Both the position numbers and the translations under genes were made by a program. The notes below the pieces were generated by a model that saw only the letters and a program-made list of their open reading frames with translations, made no database searches and was not told the DNA's origin. Below, piece after piece: positions 24,228-33,034 of a stretch of 64,000 nucleotides of DNA. The DNA is taken from the NCBI GenBank assembly GCA_021845985.1, contig JAJZES010000017.1, positions 1 through 64,000 on the forward strand. Reading direction: 5' to 3'. This DNA comes from Pseudomonadota bacterium. GTDB taxonomy: Bacteria; Pseudomonadota; Alphaproteobacteria; Acetobacterales; Acetobacteraceae. Within the stretch, counting starts at the first letter, position 1; every line of letters starts with the position of its first letter.

Positions 24228-25235
24228 CTACTTCAGGATGATCTCGACGCGCCGGTTCTGCGGCTCGCGCACGCCGGCCGCCGTCGGCACCAGCAGATGC
24301 GTGTCGCCGAAGCCCTGGGCAACGATCTCGTTCTGCGGCACGCCGTCCTTGACCAGTTCGGCGGCCACGTTCTGCGCCCGCATCGCCGACAGCTTCTGGT
24401 TGTAGGCGGTGGTGCCCGAGGTGTCGGTGTAGCCGTTCACCTCGATCCGCGTGACCGCCACGCGGCTGACGTTCTGGGCCGCTTCGCCGATGATCTGGCG
24501 GGCACGGTCGGTCAGGTCAGCCTTGTCCCAGTCGAAGAACACCAGATAGGTGCGGCTCGGCGCCGGGGCCGGGGCGGCAACCGGCGTCGGGGCAGCGGCC
24601 GGCGGCGGCGGCGGCGGCGGCGCCACGTTCAGCGCATAGCGCAGGCCGACCAAGATCGAGTTGTTGTACTGGTTGGCGATGCGGGTGCCGCCATAGGTCA
24701 TCTGGTCGGCCGTCGCCATGAAGCGGTATTCCAGCGTCGCCGACAGGCCCGGCACCATCGCCACCGGGAAGGCGGCGCCGATGATGGCCTGACCGGCGAT
24801 GTCGGGCTTGCTGGCGTTGAAGCCAACGCCCGTAGCGGTCCGACCCTTGGTATCATCGAGCATCTGGCCACCGACGCCGACGCCGAAATACGGGTAAACC
24901 ACCTTGCTGCCGATGTCGAGATCATACAACGCGTTGACGAAGCCGCCGTAGGTCTGGTTCTGGGCATGCTGCGGACCGTGGTTCTGGTCCGTGTTGTAGT
25001 AATCGCCCTGCAGCTCGACACGCAGGCCGTTGCCGAAGCCGTAGCCTACGCTACCCACCCCGACCAGACCGCCATCGTTGCCGAGGGTGCCGCCGCCGTT
25101 GTTCTTGATCTTCTGATTCTGGAGGAAGTTGTAGCCGGCACCGGCGCCGACATACATACCATCCACCGGCTGGGCCAGCGCCGCCGCCGGCAATGCCAGC
25201 ACGCTCGCGGCAACGAGCAGGTTCCGGAGGTTCAT
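24228..25235 (-). CDS. OmpA-family outer-membrane protein
   Basis: 335 aa. Signal peptide to about residue 21 (VAASVLALPAAALAQ), then an eight-strand-like barrel with GMYVGAGAGYNFLQNQK, YGFGNGLRVELQGDYYN, PYFGVGVGGQML and LSATLEYRFMATA. A Pro-rich linker (about 210-225) leads to the OmpA-like peptidoglycan-binding domain: TYLVFFDWDKADLTDRA, NGYTDTSGTTAYNQKLS, MRAQNVAAEL and the conserved end NRRVEI. It anchors the outer membrane to peptidoglycan. GAGGAGAGAG precedes the ATG. Confidence 0.93.
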   Translation of the reverse strand: MNLRNLLVAASVLALPAAALAQPVDGMYVGAGAGYNFLQNQKIKNNGGGTLGNDGGLVGVGSVGYGFGNGLRVELQGDYYNTDQNHGPQHAQNQTYGGFVNALYDLDIGSKVVYPYFGVGVGGQMLDDTKGRTATGVGFNASKPDIAGQAIIGAAFPVAMVPGLSATLEYRFMATADQMTYGGTRIANQYNNSILVGLRYALNVAPPPPPPPAAAPTPVAAPAPAPSRTYLVFFDWDKADLTDRARQIIGEAAQNVSRVAVTRIEVNGYTDTSGTTAYNQKLSAMRAQNVAAELVKDGVPQNEIVAQGFGDTHLLVPTAAGVREPQNRRVEIILK

Positions 25236-25718
25236 GCGCTCTCTCTCCTCGATATTATCGTGCGTGGCGCGCTGTGCACGCCGCCCGGCCGCGCGTCTGA
25301 CGTGTTGCGCCGCACCGTTGGCTGAAACCTAGGCATCAACCCGAGGCTTCACCAGCACCTATTACCGCAGATCGGTGCCGCGCGGCAGCCGCTGTGATAT
25401 TTTTGCAACTGGTCTGTGGCAGGACTGCGGCAGGGCGGAGGAGTGCGGACGCCGACGCCACCCGCCGCCGCCACACGGCGCCCACCGCCGCCGGCCGCCC
25501 ACCGCGGGCGGCAGGTGCAAAACTCTTGCACGTCCTGTCTTGCAGAAATCGTACGGCACCGGCGCCGCAGCGGCCACCCGGCAGGAGCGACGCCGGCGCC
25601 GCGGCCGGGATCGGGCCGCATCGGCCCGGCCCAGGCCGCCGCCAGAGGCGCAAACGGGCGGCGAAATCCGCCCGACCACTCCCGAAAATGTGAACCCGAC
25701 CCGCGCCGGCGCGGGTGG
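25236..25718. other. 483-base region upstream of the OmpA-like gene
   Basis: No convincing gene on either strand; the open frames here have no family-like features. The segment directly before the ATG holds GAGGAG. A local drop in G+C near 25395-25410 and the repeated pattern TTGCA (25404, 25526, 25540) are visible. The most regular element is GTGCAA-AACTC-TTGCAC at 25515-25531, a perfect 6-bp inverted repeat. Long enough to hold control sites for the abundant outer-membrane protein, but no promoter hexamers of good quality were found. Confidence 0.5.
25699..25716. terminator. 18-bp perfect palindrome after DUF1491 gene
   Basis: ACCCGCGCCGGCGCGGGT begins 3 bases past the stop of the gene at 25719 (reading leftward). 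A hairpin here could end transcription, but the following bases (CGGGTTCACATTTTCG) contain only a short T-run, so termination would be inefficient. Confidence 0.5.
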
Positions 25719-26054
25719 CTATAGCAGCTTCGCCTCGAACGGCGGCAGCAGATCCGGCGCCTCGAACTCGATCACCCAGAGGTCGGGATCGGTGCGGGTC
25801 TGGCGGGCGACATAGGCGTCGGCGGTGTCGGCATCGACCGGCGCCGGCCCGGTGGCGCGCAGCCAAGCGACCGGCCCGTCGCCGGTGCGCACCTGGCTCA
25901 GCACCACCAGACCCTCGCGTCCGCGCAGCACCACCAGGATGCCGCCGGCATCGGCGTCGCCGCGGCGCAGCACCGCACCGTAGCGGCCGGCGGCATTGCC
26001 GAGCCGCAGCGCCACCTGCACCCACAAACCCGCCTTGACCCGTGGCTCTGCCAT
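25719..26054 (-). CDS. DUF1491 family protein (111 aa)
   Basis: Small conserved alphaproteobacterial protein. It begins MAEPRVKAGLWVQVALRLGN and continues with the family's AVLRRGDADAGGILVVLRGREG, VLSQVRTGDGPVAWLRATG, and ends with DPDLWVIEFEAPD. The pattern of short strands suits a small nucleotide- or RNA-unrelated fold of unknown role. ATG at 26054 has AAGGGG just upstream; the frame is open for 24 more codons into the divergent promoter region, which I reject. Divergent from the gene at 26115. Confidence 0.8.
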   Translation of the reverse strand: MAEPRVKAGLWVQVALRLGNAAGRYGAVLRRGDADAGGILVVLRGREGLVVLSQVRTGDGPVAWLRATGPAPVDADTADAYVARQTRTDPDLWVIEFEAPDLLPPFEAKLL

Positions 26055-26114
26055 TCGCCCCTTGAAGCAGGGGCGCCCCGCTGCCACAACCCGGCGGCGC
26101 GGCGGAGGGGTGCA

Positions 26115-26327
26115 ATGGCCAAGCAAATGACCGAGGGGCAGCGCGCCTATGAGAGCAAGCGCGCCGCCAAGGCCGGGCTCAGCCTGGAGAAATGGCTGTC
26201 GATGAAGGACCGTGAACGCGACGAGGCCGAGCGCAGCCGCCTCGCCGCGGCGCGCAAGGCCGCCGAACCGCCGAAGAAGCCGGGATTTTTCGCCCGCCTG
26301 ATCGAGCGCGCCAGCAAGCCGCTTTAA
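26115..26327 (+). CDS. Small conserved basic protein (70 aa)
   Basis: Highly charged helical protein: GQRAYESKRAAKAGLSLEKWLSM then a Arg/Lys/Glu-rich helix and an ending PPKKPGFFARLIERASKPL. It looks like a small alphaproteobacterial protein of unknown role. GGAGGGG five bases upstream of ATG strongly supports translation. It is divergent from the DUF1491 gene and followed after 35 bases by the DUF429-like gene. Confidence 0.7.
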   Translation: MAKQMTEGQRAYESKRAAKAGLSLEKWLSMKDRERDEAERSRLAAARKAAEPPKKPGFFARLIERASKPL

Positions 26328-26362
26328 GGTACTCGGCGCGGCGCCGGGCTATAACCCCGGTG

Positions 26363-27328
26363 ATGACAGCGCCGCCGCCCGACCACCCCGCTTTCACCCC
26401 GTTGCTGGCAGCGCATGCCGACTGGAGCAGCGACCCGCGCAAGCGCTGGATGACGCTGGCGCGGCGCCGCGGCGCTGGCTGGCAGGTCGCCGCCCCGGTG
26501 CCGGTGGGGGCGCTGGAGACACTGTTCGCCCGGCTGCTGGCGCTGGCCGAGTCGGTGGTGCTGGGGGCCGACCTGCCGCTCGGGCTGCCGCGCGCCTATG
26601 CCGCGCGGCACGCGACGGAGCCGGATTTTCCCGCCTTCCTGCGCGGGCTGGCCGGGCGGGCGGGGTTTTTCAGCCCCTGCGCCACCCTCGACGAAGTGTC
26701 GGCCGGGCGTCCGTTCTATCCGGCGCGGCCGGTGCGCGGCATGACCCGGGCGGCGCATGCGGCGGCGCTCGACCTGGGCGGCGCGCGCGGGCTGTGCCGC
26801 GCCTGCGACCACGCCACCGCCGAGCGGCCGGCGGGCGCGCCGCTGTTCTGGACGCTCGGCGCCAACCAGTGCGGCAAGGCGGCGATCTCGGCGTGGCGTG
26901 ATCTGCTGCTGCCGGCGCTGGCGCGGCCGCGGCCGCCGCTGCTGTGGCCGTTCGAGGGCGATCTGCGGGCGCTGATCACGCCCGGCCGCGTCGTGGTGGC
27001 CGAAACCTACCCGGCGGAGGCGCTGCGCCAGCTTGGCCTGACGCTGCCGGGCAGCAAACGCCGGCACGCCGACCGGATGGCGATGGCGGCGCCGCTGGCG
27101 GCGGCGCTGCAGCGGCTGGAAGCGGTGCCCGACGCCGTCCTGAGCCTCGCGCTGAGCGACGGGTTCGGCGCCGATGCGGCGGGCGAAGACCGCTTCGACA
27201 GCCTGCTCGGCGTGCTCGCGGTGCTCAACGTGCTGGCCGGCAACCGGCCGGACGGGGTGCCCGATGATCCCTGGCTGCGCCGCTGGGAAGGCTGGGTGCT
27301 GGGGCAGTTGGCGCCGCCCGCCGGATGA
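26363..27328 (+). CDS. DUF429-like protein (321 aa), predicted nuclease-like fold
   Basis: The family shape is recognised from GADLPLGLPRAYA (about 70), ERPAGAPLFWTLGANQCGKAAISAWRDLLLP (about 155), LLWPFEGDLRALI (about 193), VVVAETYPAEALRQLGL (about 211) and GSKRRHADR near 230. The Asp/Glu residues in these strands match predicted RNase H-like active positions of DUF429, but no activity is known. A GTG directly precedes the ATG at 26363; either could initiate. It is not recognisably coupled to manC downstream. Confidence 0.65.
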   Translation: MTAPPPDHPAFTPLLAAHADWSSDPRKRWMTLARRRGAGWQVAAPVPVGALETLFARLLALAESVVLGADLPLGLPRAYAARHATEPDFPAFLRGLAGRAGFFSPCATLDEVSAGRPFYPARPVRGMTRAAHAAALDLGGARGLCRACDHATAERPAGAPLFWTLGANQCGKAAISAWRDLLLPALARPRPPLLWPFEGDLRALITPGRVVVAETYPAEALRQLGLTLPGSKRRHADRMAMAAPLAAALQRLEAVPDAVLSLALSDGFGADAAGEDRFDSLLGVLAVLNVLAGNRPDGVPDDPWLRRWEGWVLGQLAPPAG

Positions 27329-27407
27329 CCGGCGCGGCGGCGCCGGCCAGGCGATTGCCGCGGTGGCCGACTGGACAGGGTGGGGTAATGATTCATAAAA
27401 ACCTCAC

Positions 27408-28859
27408 ATGACAAACCTGACATCCGCGCCGGTCGTGCCGGTGATCCTCTCCGGCGGCTCCGGCACCCGGCTGTGGCCGGTGTCGCGCGAGAGTTTTCCG
27501 AAACAATTCTGGCCGCTGCTGTCGGAACGCTCGATGATCGAGGAGACGGCCCGGCGCGCCACCGGCGCGGCGTTCGCCCCGCCGATCGTGGTGTGCAACC
27601 AGGAACACCGCTTCCTCGCCGCCGAGCAGATGCGCCAGGCCGGGATCGTCGGGGCGCGCATCCTGCTTGAGCCGGCGGCGCGCAACAGCGCCCCGGCGAT
27701 CGCCGCCGCCGCGTTGCTCGCCGCCGAGGATGATCCGCAGGCGGTGCTGTGGATGATGGCGGCCGATGCGGCGATCAGCGATGTGGCGACGCTGCACCGG
27801 CTGCTGGCGGCGGCGGTGGCGGCGGCGCAGGCCGGGCGGATCGTCACCTTCGGCATGCGGCCGACCGCGGCGGAGACCGGATACGGCTATATCGAGGTCG
27901 GCGCGCCGCTGCCGGGATTGCCGGGGGTGCATGACCTCGCCCGCTTCGTCGAGAAGCCCGACGCCGCCACCGCCGCTATGCTTGTCGCCGACGGGCGGCA
28001 TTTGTGGAACTCGGGGATGTTCGTGTTCACCGCGGCCACCATGCTGATGGAACTGGAACGCTTCGTGCCCGACGTGCTGGACGGGGTGCGCGCGGCGATG
28101 GCCGGGCGGACGCGTGATCTCGATTTCATCCGGCTGGCGCCCGAGCCGTTCCGCGCGCTGCGCAGCATCAGCATCGACTATGCGGTGGCCGAGCGCACCG
28201 ACCACGCCGCGGTGGTGCCGGCCGATCTCGGCTGGTCAGATGTCGGCAGTTGGGGTGCGCTGTGGGAACTCGGCGCCAAGGACGACGACGGCAATGTCGC
28301 CCTCGGCGACGTGCTGCTGGAGGGGGCGCGGCATTGTTATGTGCGCAGCGACGGCATCCTGACCGCGGTGGTCGGGCTGGACGACGCGGTGGTCGTGGTG
28401 ACCGAGGATGCGGTGCTGGCGATGCACCGCGACCGCTCGCAGGACGTCAAGCGCATCGTCGATCGGCTGCGCGCCGACCGGCGGCACGAGGCGGCGGCGC
28501 ATAACCGGACCTATCGCCCGTGGGGGTTCTTCGAGACGCTGTTCGCGGCGGAGCGGTTCCGGGTGCGCCGCGTGGTGGTGCTGCCCGGCCAGCAGATGGC
28601 GCTGCAGAAGCATTTTCACCGCACCGAGCACTGGACGGTGCTGGCCGGCACGGCGCTGGCGACGCGCGACGGGGAAGACCTGCTGGTGCGCGAAAATGAG
28701 AGCGTCGATCTGCCGATCGGCTGCCTGCACCGCGTCGCCAATCCCGGCCGCATCCCGCTGACGCTGATCGAGGTGCAGGCCGGCAGCTATCTCGGCGCCG
28801 ACGACGTGGTGCGGGTGGACGATCTGTACGGCGGGACCGCGGCGGCCGGCGGGCGATGA
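27408..28859 (+). CDS. manC: Mannose-1-phosphate guanylyltransferase / mannose-6-phosphate isomerase
   Basis: 483 aa bifunctional enzyme that makes GDP-mannose, the precursor for exopolysaccharide, O-antigen or glycan. The N-terminal nucleotidyltransferase has ILSGGSGTRLWPVSRESFPKQF (residue 13 onward) and FVEKPDAATA near 181, with NSGMFVFTA near 204. The C-terminal cupin type II isomerase has RPWGFFETLF near 368 and LPGQQMALQKHFHRTEHW near 393 with the metal His residues. Translation start has no strong ribosome site; the gap to the DUF429-like gene is AT-richer (TAATGATTCATAAAAA), possibly promoter. Confidence 0.95.
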   Translation: MTNLTSAPVVPVILSGGSGTRLWPVSRESFPKQFWPLLSERSMIEETARRATGAAFAPPIVVCNQEHRFLAAEQMRQAGIVGARILLEPAARNSAPAIAAAALLAAEDDPQAVLWMMAADAAISDVATLHRLLAAAVAAAQAGRIVTFGMRPTAAETGYGYIEVGAPLPGLPGVHDLARFVEKPDAATAAMLVADGRHLWNSGMFVFTAATMLMELERFVPDVLDGVRAAMAGRTRDLDFIRLAPEPFRALRSISIDYAVAERTDHAAVVPADLGWSDVGSWGALWELGAKDDDGNVALGDVLLEGARHCYVRSDGILTAVVGLDDAVVVVTEDAVLAMHRDRSQDVKRIVDRLRADRRHEAAAHNRTYRPWGFFETLFAAERFRVRRVVVLPGQQMALQKHFHRTEHWTVLAGTALATRDGEDLLVRENESVDLPIGCLHRVANPGRIPLTLIEVQAGSYLGADDVVRVDDLYGGTAAAGGR

Positions 28860-28866
28860 CGCCGCG

Positions 28867-29457
28867 CTAGTATTTCCGGCAGCACAGGGTCAGCGGCCAG
28901 ACGAGATGGGAGACCCGGTCGATCTGATCCTCGGCGCGCAGATGGTCGCCGTGGAACAGCAACACCACCGCCAGCGCCGCCGCCAGCGGCAGGGCGACGC
29001 GCAGCCGGGCCGGACGCGGCCCGGCCAGCCGCGCCAGGACGAGCGCCCCGGCCACCCCGAGCAGGGCGCCGGCCAGCACGTCCGAGCGCGTATGCACATG
29101 CAGCGCCAGCCGGGTGCCACCGAACAGCACGGCGAACAGTGCCGCCAGCAGCAGGGCGGCAAACGGCCGCCGGGCGCCGCGCGCCGGCTCGGGCAGCAGC
29201 AGCGCCAGCAGCCCGCCATAGACCACCGCCGCCGAGGCGGTATGCCCGCTCGGGCTGCGCAGCCCGTGGAACGGCAGCAGGCCCCAGCAGGCGGCGACCA
29301 GCAGCTTGGCCATCAGCACCGCGGCGAGCGTCGCCGGCACCACCAGCGCCCAGGCCAGCGCGCCGCGCCGCCAGCCGGTCAGCAGCAAGGCCAGCGCCAC
29401 CGCCAGGGCCAACGGCAGCACGACGGCGAGATCGGCGAAGTCGGTGACGAACAGCAT
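28867..29457 (-). CDS. PAP2-family phosphatase, membrane protein
   Basis: 196 aa from the chosen ATG 29457 (a GTG at 29514 would add 19 residues). Several hydrophobic helices are present. Phosphatase motif 2 is SPSGHTASA (about residue 68) and motif 3 GTRLALHVHTRSDVLAGALLG (about 114), with the catalytic His in each. The first motif (KxxxxxxRP) is not clear. It may dephosphorylate lipid phosphates such as undecaprenyl pyrophosphate, or an oligosaccharide precursor. It converges on manC with only 7 bases between stops. Confidence 0.85.
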   Translation of the reverse strand: MLFVTDFADLAVVLPLALAVALALLLTGWRRGALAWALVVPATLAAVLMAKLLVAACWGLLPFHGLRSPSGHTASAAVVYGGLLALLLPEPARGARRPFAALLLAALFAVLFGGTRLALHVHTRSDVLAGALLGVAGALVLARLAGPRPARLRVALPLAAALAVVLLFHGDHLRAEDQIDRVSHLVWPLTLCCRKY

Positions 29458-29616
29458 GGCACCGCAACATAGCAGAGCGCAGAAGGTTCGCACATCGCTG
29501 CGTTGAGCGGGCACAAACCGCGCCGGCGGTCACGATCGCGTCAGCCCGGCGGCGGCGATTGCCTACAGATCATTCGCCGCCGGGCGGGACGCCGCCAGGC
29601 CTTTTCGTCATAGGGT

Positions 29617-29633
29617 CTGGGGCGGAGCCCCAG
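29617..29633. terminator. Hairpin downstream of the polyol operon
   Basis: CTGGGGC-GGA-GCCCCAG, a perfect 7-bp stem with a 3-base loop, lies in the gap between the end of smoS (29666) and the PAP2 gene, both read leftward. There is no T-run. Short hairpins of this kind occur repeatedly in Acetobacteraceae as I recall, so it may be one copy of a dispersed element. Confidence 0.4.
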
Positions 29634-29665
29634 GCTCGCCCGACTGGCAACGGAAATTCAGGCGC

Positions 29666-30430
<765 letters not shown>

Positions 30431-30440
30431 CGCAGCCTCC

Positions 30441-31211
30441 TTACCAGCAGCAATATCCGCCATCGGCGAGCACGATGCTGCCGGTCATCAGGCTGGCCGC
30501 ATCGGAGGCGAGGAACAGCACCACCGAGGCGATCTCCTCCGGCTGGCCGACCCGGCCCATCGGCGTCATGTCCAGCCAGACCTTCGCCATCTCGGCGTCC
30601 TGCATGCCGAACTTGGTCAGCGGCGTCTCGATATAGGTCGGCGCCACCGCGTTGACCCGCACGCCGCGGTCGGCCCATTCGGCGGCGAGCGAGCGCGTCA
30701 TGTGATGCACCGCCGCCTTGGAGGCGTTGTAGAACGACTGCTCCTGCGGCTTGTTGACGATGTAGCCGGACATCGAGCCGATATTGACGATGGCGCCACG
30801 CTTCCTGCCCAGCATCCGCTTGCCGAAGGAACGGCAGCACCAGAACACGCCATCGACATTGACCGACATGTGAAAGCGCCAGTGCTCATCGCTGGTGTCC
30901 TCGGCGCGCACGTCGCTCTTGGCGACGCCGGCGTTGTTGACCAGGATATCGACGCCGCCGGCGTCCTCCAGCTTCGCCGCCAGCGCCTCGACCGCGGCGG
31001 AATCGGTGACATCGAGCGTCGCGCCGCTGGCCGCGAGGTTGAGCGCGGTGAGTTGCGCCACCGCGTCGTGCACCCGCTGCGGCACCATGTCGGCGATGAC
31101 GATCTTCGCCCCCGCCTCGCCCAGCGCCTGGGCGCAGGCGAAGCCGATGCCCTGGCCGCCGCCGGTGACCAGCGCGGTGCGGCCTTTAAGGTTGAGTTTT
31201 TCCAGATACAT
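30441..31211 (-). CDS. Short-chain dehydrogenase, likely polyol oxidoreductase
   Basis: 256 aa. TGGGQGIG (17-24) binds the cofactor; NNAGVAKSDV near 93; catalytic Ser in IGSMSGYI, Tyr/Lys in SFYNASKAAVHH near 163; the end SIVLADGGYCCW. This branch includes D-arabinitol, xylitol and related polyol dehydrogenases, so a second sugar alcohol is a likely substrate. It lies between the permease gene and smoS with small gaps (18 and 10 bases), hence the same transcript. Active-site residues are all present. Confidence 0.85.
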   Translation of the reverse strand: MYLEKLNLKGRTALVTGGGQGIGFACAQALGEAGAKIVIADMVPQRVHDAVAQLTALNLAASGATLDVTDSAAVEALAAKLEDAGGVDILVNNAGVAKSDVRAEDTSDEHWRFHMSVNVDGVFWCCRSFGKRMLGRKRGAIVNIGSMSGYIVNKPQEQSFYNASKAAVHHMTRSLAAEWADRGVRVNAVAPTYIETPLTKFGMQDAEMAKVWLDMTPMGRVGQPEEIASVVLFLASDAASLMTGSIVLADGGYCCW

Positions 31212-31229
31212 GGCTCGGTCTCCTCGGGA

Positions 31230-32051
31230 TTACTTCACGGCGCCGAAGGTCAGGCCGCGAACAAGCTGGCGCTGGCTGATCCAGCCGAACACCAGGATCG
31301 GCGCAATCGCCATCGTCGATGCCGCCGACAGCTTGGCCCAGAACAGGCCCTCCGGCGCGGAGAAACTGGCGATGAACGCGGTCAGCGGCGCCGCGTCATG
31401 GGCGGTGAGATTGAGGCTCCAAAACGCCTCGTTCCACGACAGGATGATGTTGAGCAGCGCCGTCGAGGCGATGCCCGGCAGCACCAGCGGCAGCAGCACA
31501 TGGACGATGGTCTGCCAGACATTGGCGCCGTCGATGCGGCTCGCCTCGATGATCGCCTTGGGCATTTCCTTGAAGAAGGTGAACAGCATCCAGACGACGA
31601 TGGGCAGGTTCATCATGGTGTACATGATCACCAGCGCGGTGCGCGTATCGAGCAGCCCGACATCGCGGCAGAACAGGTAGATCGGCACCAGCACGCCAAC
31701 CGGCGGCAGCATTTTGGTGGACAGCATCCACAGCAGCGTGCCGCGGGTGCGCGCCGTCGGGTAGAACGCCATGCCGAAGGCCGCCGGCACCGCCAGCAGA
31801 ATCGCCAGCGCGGTGGCGCCGAACGAGACGATGACGCTGTTGAGCGCGAAGCTCAGATAATCGGCGCGCCCCAGGATGTCGCGGTAATTCTCCAGCGTCG
31901 GGGTGAAGATCAGTTGCGGCGGGGTGGCGATGGCGCCGACCTCGGTCTTGAAGCTGGCCAGGATCATCCAGAAAATCGGGAAGAACATCAGCAGCGCCGC
32001 GAGCCATGCGAAGCTGCCGGCGACCGGCTGGGTCTTGCTGCGCATGCTCAT
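31230..32051 (-). CDS. ABC transporter permease, polyol/sugar type (SmoG/MtlG-like)
   Basis: 273 aa inner-membrane permease of the MalG family. About six hydrophobic helices are visible. The cytoplasmic EAA loop that contacts the ATPase reads EASRIDGANVWQTIVHVLLPLVLPGI (begins near residue 168), the usual G-containing pattern. It overlaps the upstream permease by ATGA. Together they form the channel of the importer whose binding protein is at 33035. Confidence 0.92.
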   Translation of the reverse strand: MSMRSKTQPVAGSFAWLAALLMFFPIFWMILASFKTEVGAIATPPQLIFTPTLENYRDILGRADYLSFALNSVIVSFGATALAILLAVPAAFGMAFYPTARTRGTLLWMLSTKMLPPVGVLVPIYLFCRDVGLLDTRTALVIMYTMMNLPIVVWMLFTFFKEMPKAIIEASRIDGANVWQTIVHVLLPLVLPGIASTALLNIILSWNEAFWSLNLTAHDAAPLTAFIASFSAPEGLFWAKLSAASTMAIAPILVFGWISQRQLVRGLTFGAVK

Positions 32052-32968
32052 GTGTCGAGCCTCTTGCCGATGGCGCGGACCAGGAACGTGGCGAGGATGT
32101 TGGCCAGGATGATGGCGATGACGCCGGCCGCCGACGCCCCGCCGACATTGAACGCCAGCAGCGCGCGTTCGTAGATCAGGAAGGTCAGGTTGGTCGTGGC
32201 GATGCCCGGCCCGCCGGAGGTGGTGACGTAGATTTCGGCAAAGATGCCGAGCAGGAAAATGGTCTCGATCAGCACCACGACCGAGGCGGCGCGGCCCATA
32301 TGCGGCAGTTCGATGAAGAAAAACACCTTGATCGGCCCGGCGCCGTCGATGTTCGCCGCCTCGCGCGTCTCCTCATCGAGCGATTGCAGCGCCGTCAGCA
32401 AAATCAGGAAGGCGAACGGCAGCCATTGCCAGGCGACGATGATGACGACCGAGGAGAGCGGCCAGTCGGTGAAGAAGTCGATGACGCCGAGGCCGAGGCC
32501 GCGGGTGACCCAGGCGATGAACCCGTTCACCGGGTGCATCAGCAGATTCTTCCAGATCAGCGCGGACACCGTCGGCATGACGAAAAACGGCGAGACGATG
32601 AGGATGCGGGCGATCGAGCGGCCGGGGAAATTGGTCTCGAACAACGAGGCCAGGATCATGCCGAGGCCGACAGTGATGATCAGAACCTCGACGACCAGCG
32701 CCACCGAGACGAACAGCGAATAGAACAGCGCCGGATCGCGGAACAGGTATTTATAGTTGTTCCAGCCGGCGAAGCCGCCAACCGCCGGATTGAGCAGGTT
32801 GTAGCGCAGCACGCTGAAATACAGCGTCGCGGCGAGTGGAACCAGGGAAAACACCAGCAGCAGCCCGACCGAGGGCGCCACCAGCGGCAGCGTGTTGACG
32901 CCACCCCCCGTCGTGCGCCGGCGATGGGCGCGCGGCGTCGGCAGACCTGTTGCGGCCGTCGTGCTCAT
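32048..32968 (-). CDS. ABC transporter permease, polyol/sugar type (SmoF/MtlF-like)
   Basis: 306 aa, MalF family: a charged N-terminus, first membrane helix near 32-54 (LVAPSVGLLLVFSLVPLAATLYF), then further helices and the EAA loop EETREAANIDGAGPIKVFFF near 210. ATG at 32968 has GGAGGAA eight bases upstream. It is separated from the binding-protein gene by a 66-base gap with a strong stem-loop and overlaps the second permease. Confidence 0.92.
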   Translation of the reverse strand: MSTTAATGLPTPRAHRRRTTGGGVNTLPLVAPSVGLLLVFSLVPLAATLYFSVLRYNLLNPAVGGFAGWNNYKYLFRDPALFYSLFVSVALVVEVLIITVGLGMILASLFETNFPGRSIARILIVSPFFVMPTVSALIWKNLLMHPVNGFIAWVTRGLGLGVIDFFTDWPLSSVVIIVAWQWLPFAFLILLTALQSLDEETREAANIDGAGPIKVFFFIELPHMGRAASVVVLIETIFLLGIFAEIYVTTSGGPGIATTNLTFLIYERALLAFNVGGASAAGVIAIILANILATFLVRAIGKRLDT

Positions 32969-32992
32969 TGCCGTTTCCTCCCGCATCGCGGC

Positions 32993-33022
32993 GGCCCGGA
33001 ACGCACCTCGGCGTTCCGGGCC
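32993..33022 (-). promoter_or_regulatory. 12-bp perfect stem-loop between binding-protein and permease genes
   Basis: GGCCCGGAACGC and GCGTTCCGGGCC pair exactly around ACCTCG, 13 bases past the binding-protein stop. There is no T-run. Such hairpins in ABC-importer operons commonly stabilise the upstream message and partly stop transcription, giving more binding protein than permease. That role is inference. Confidence 0.7.
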
Positions 33023-33034
33023 GGGCGTGCTGCC

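Noticed and set aside
25349-25679. Short minus-strand frames in the region upstream of the OmpA-like gene
   Set aside because: Arg/Ala-rich translations, no ribosome site, no motif; read as non-coding.
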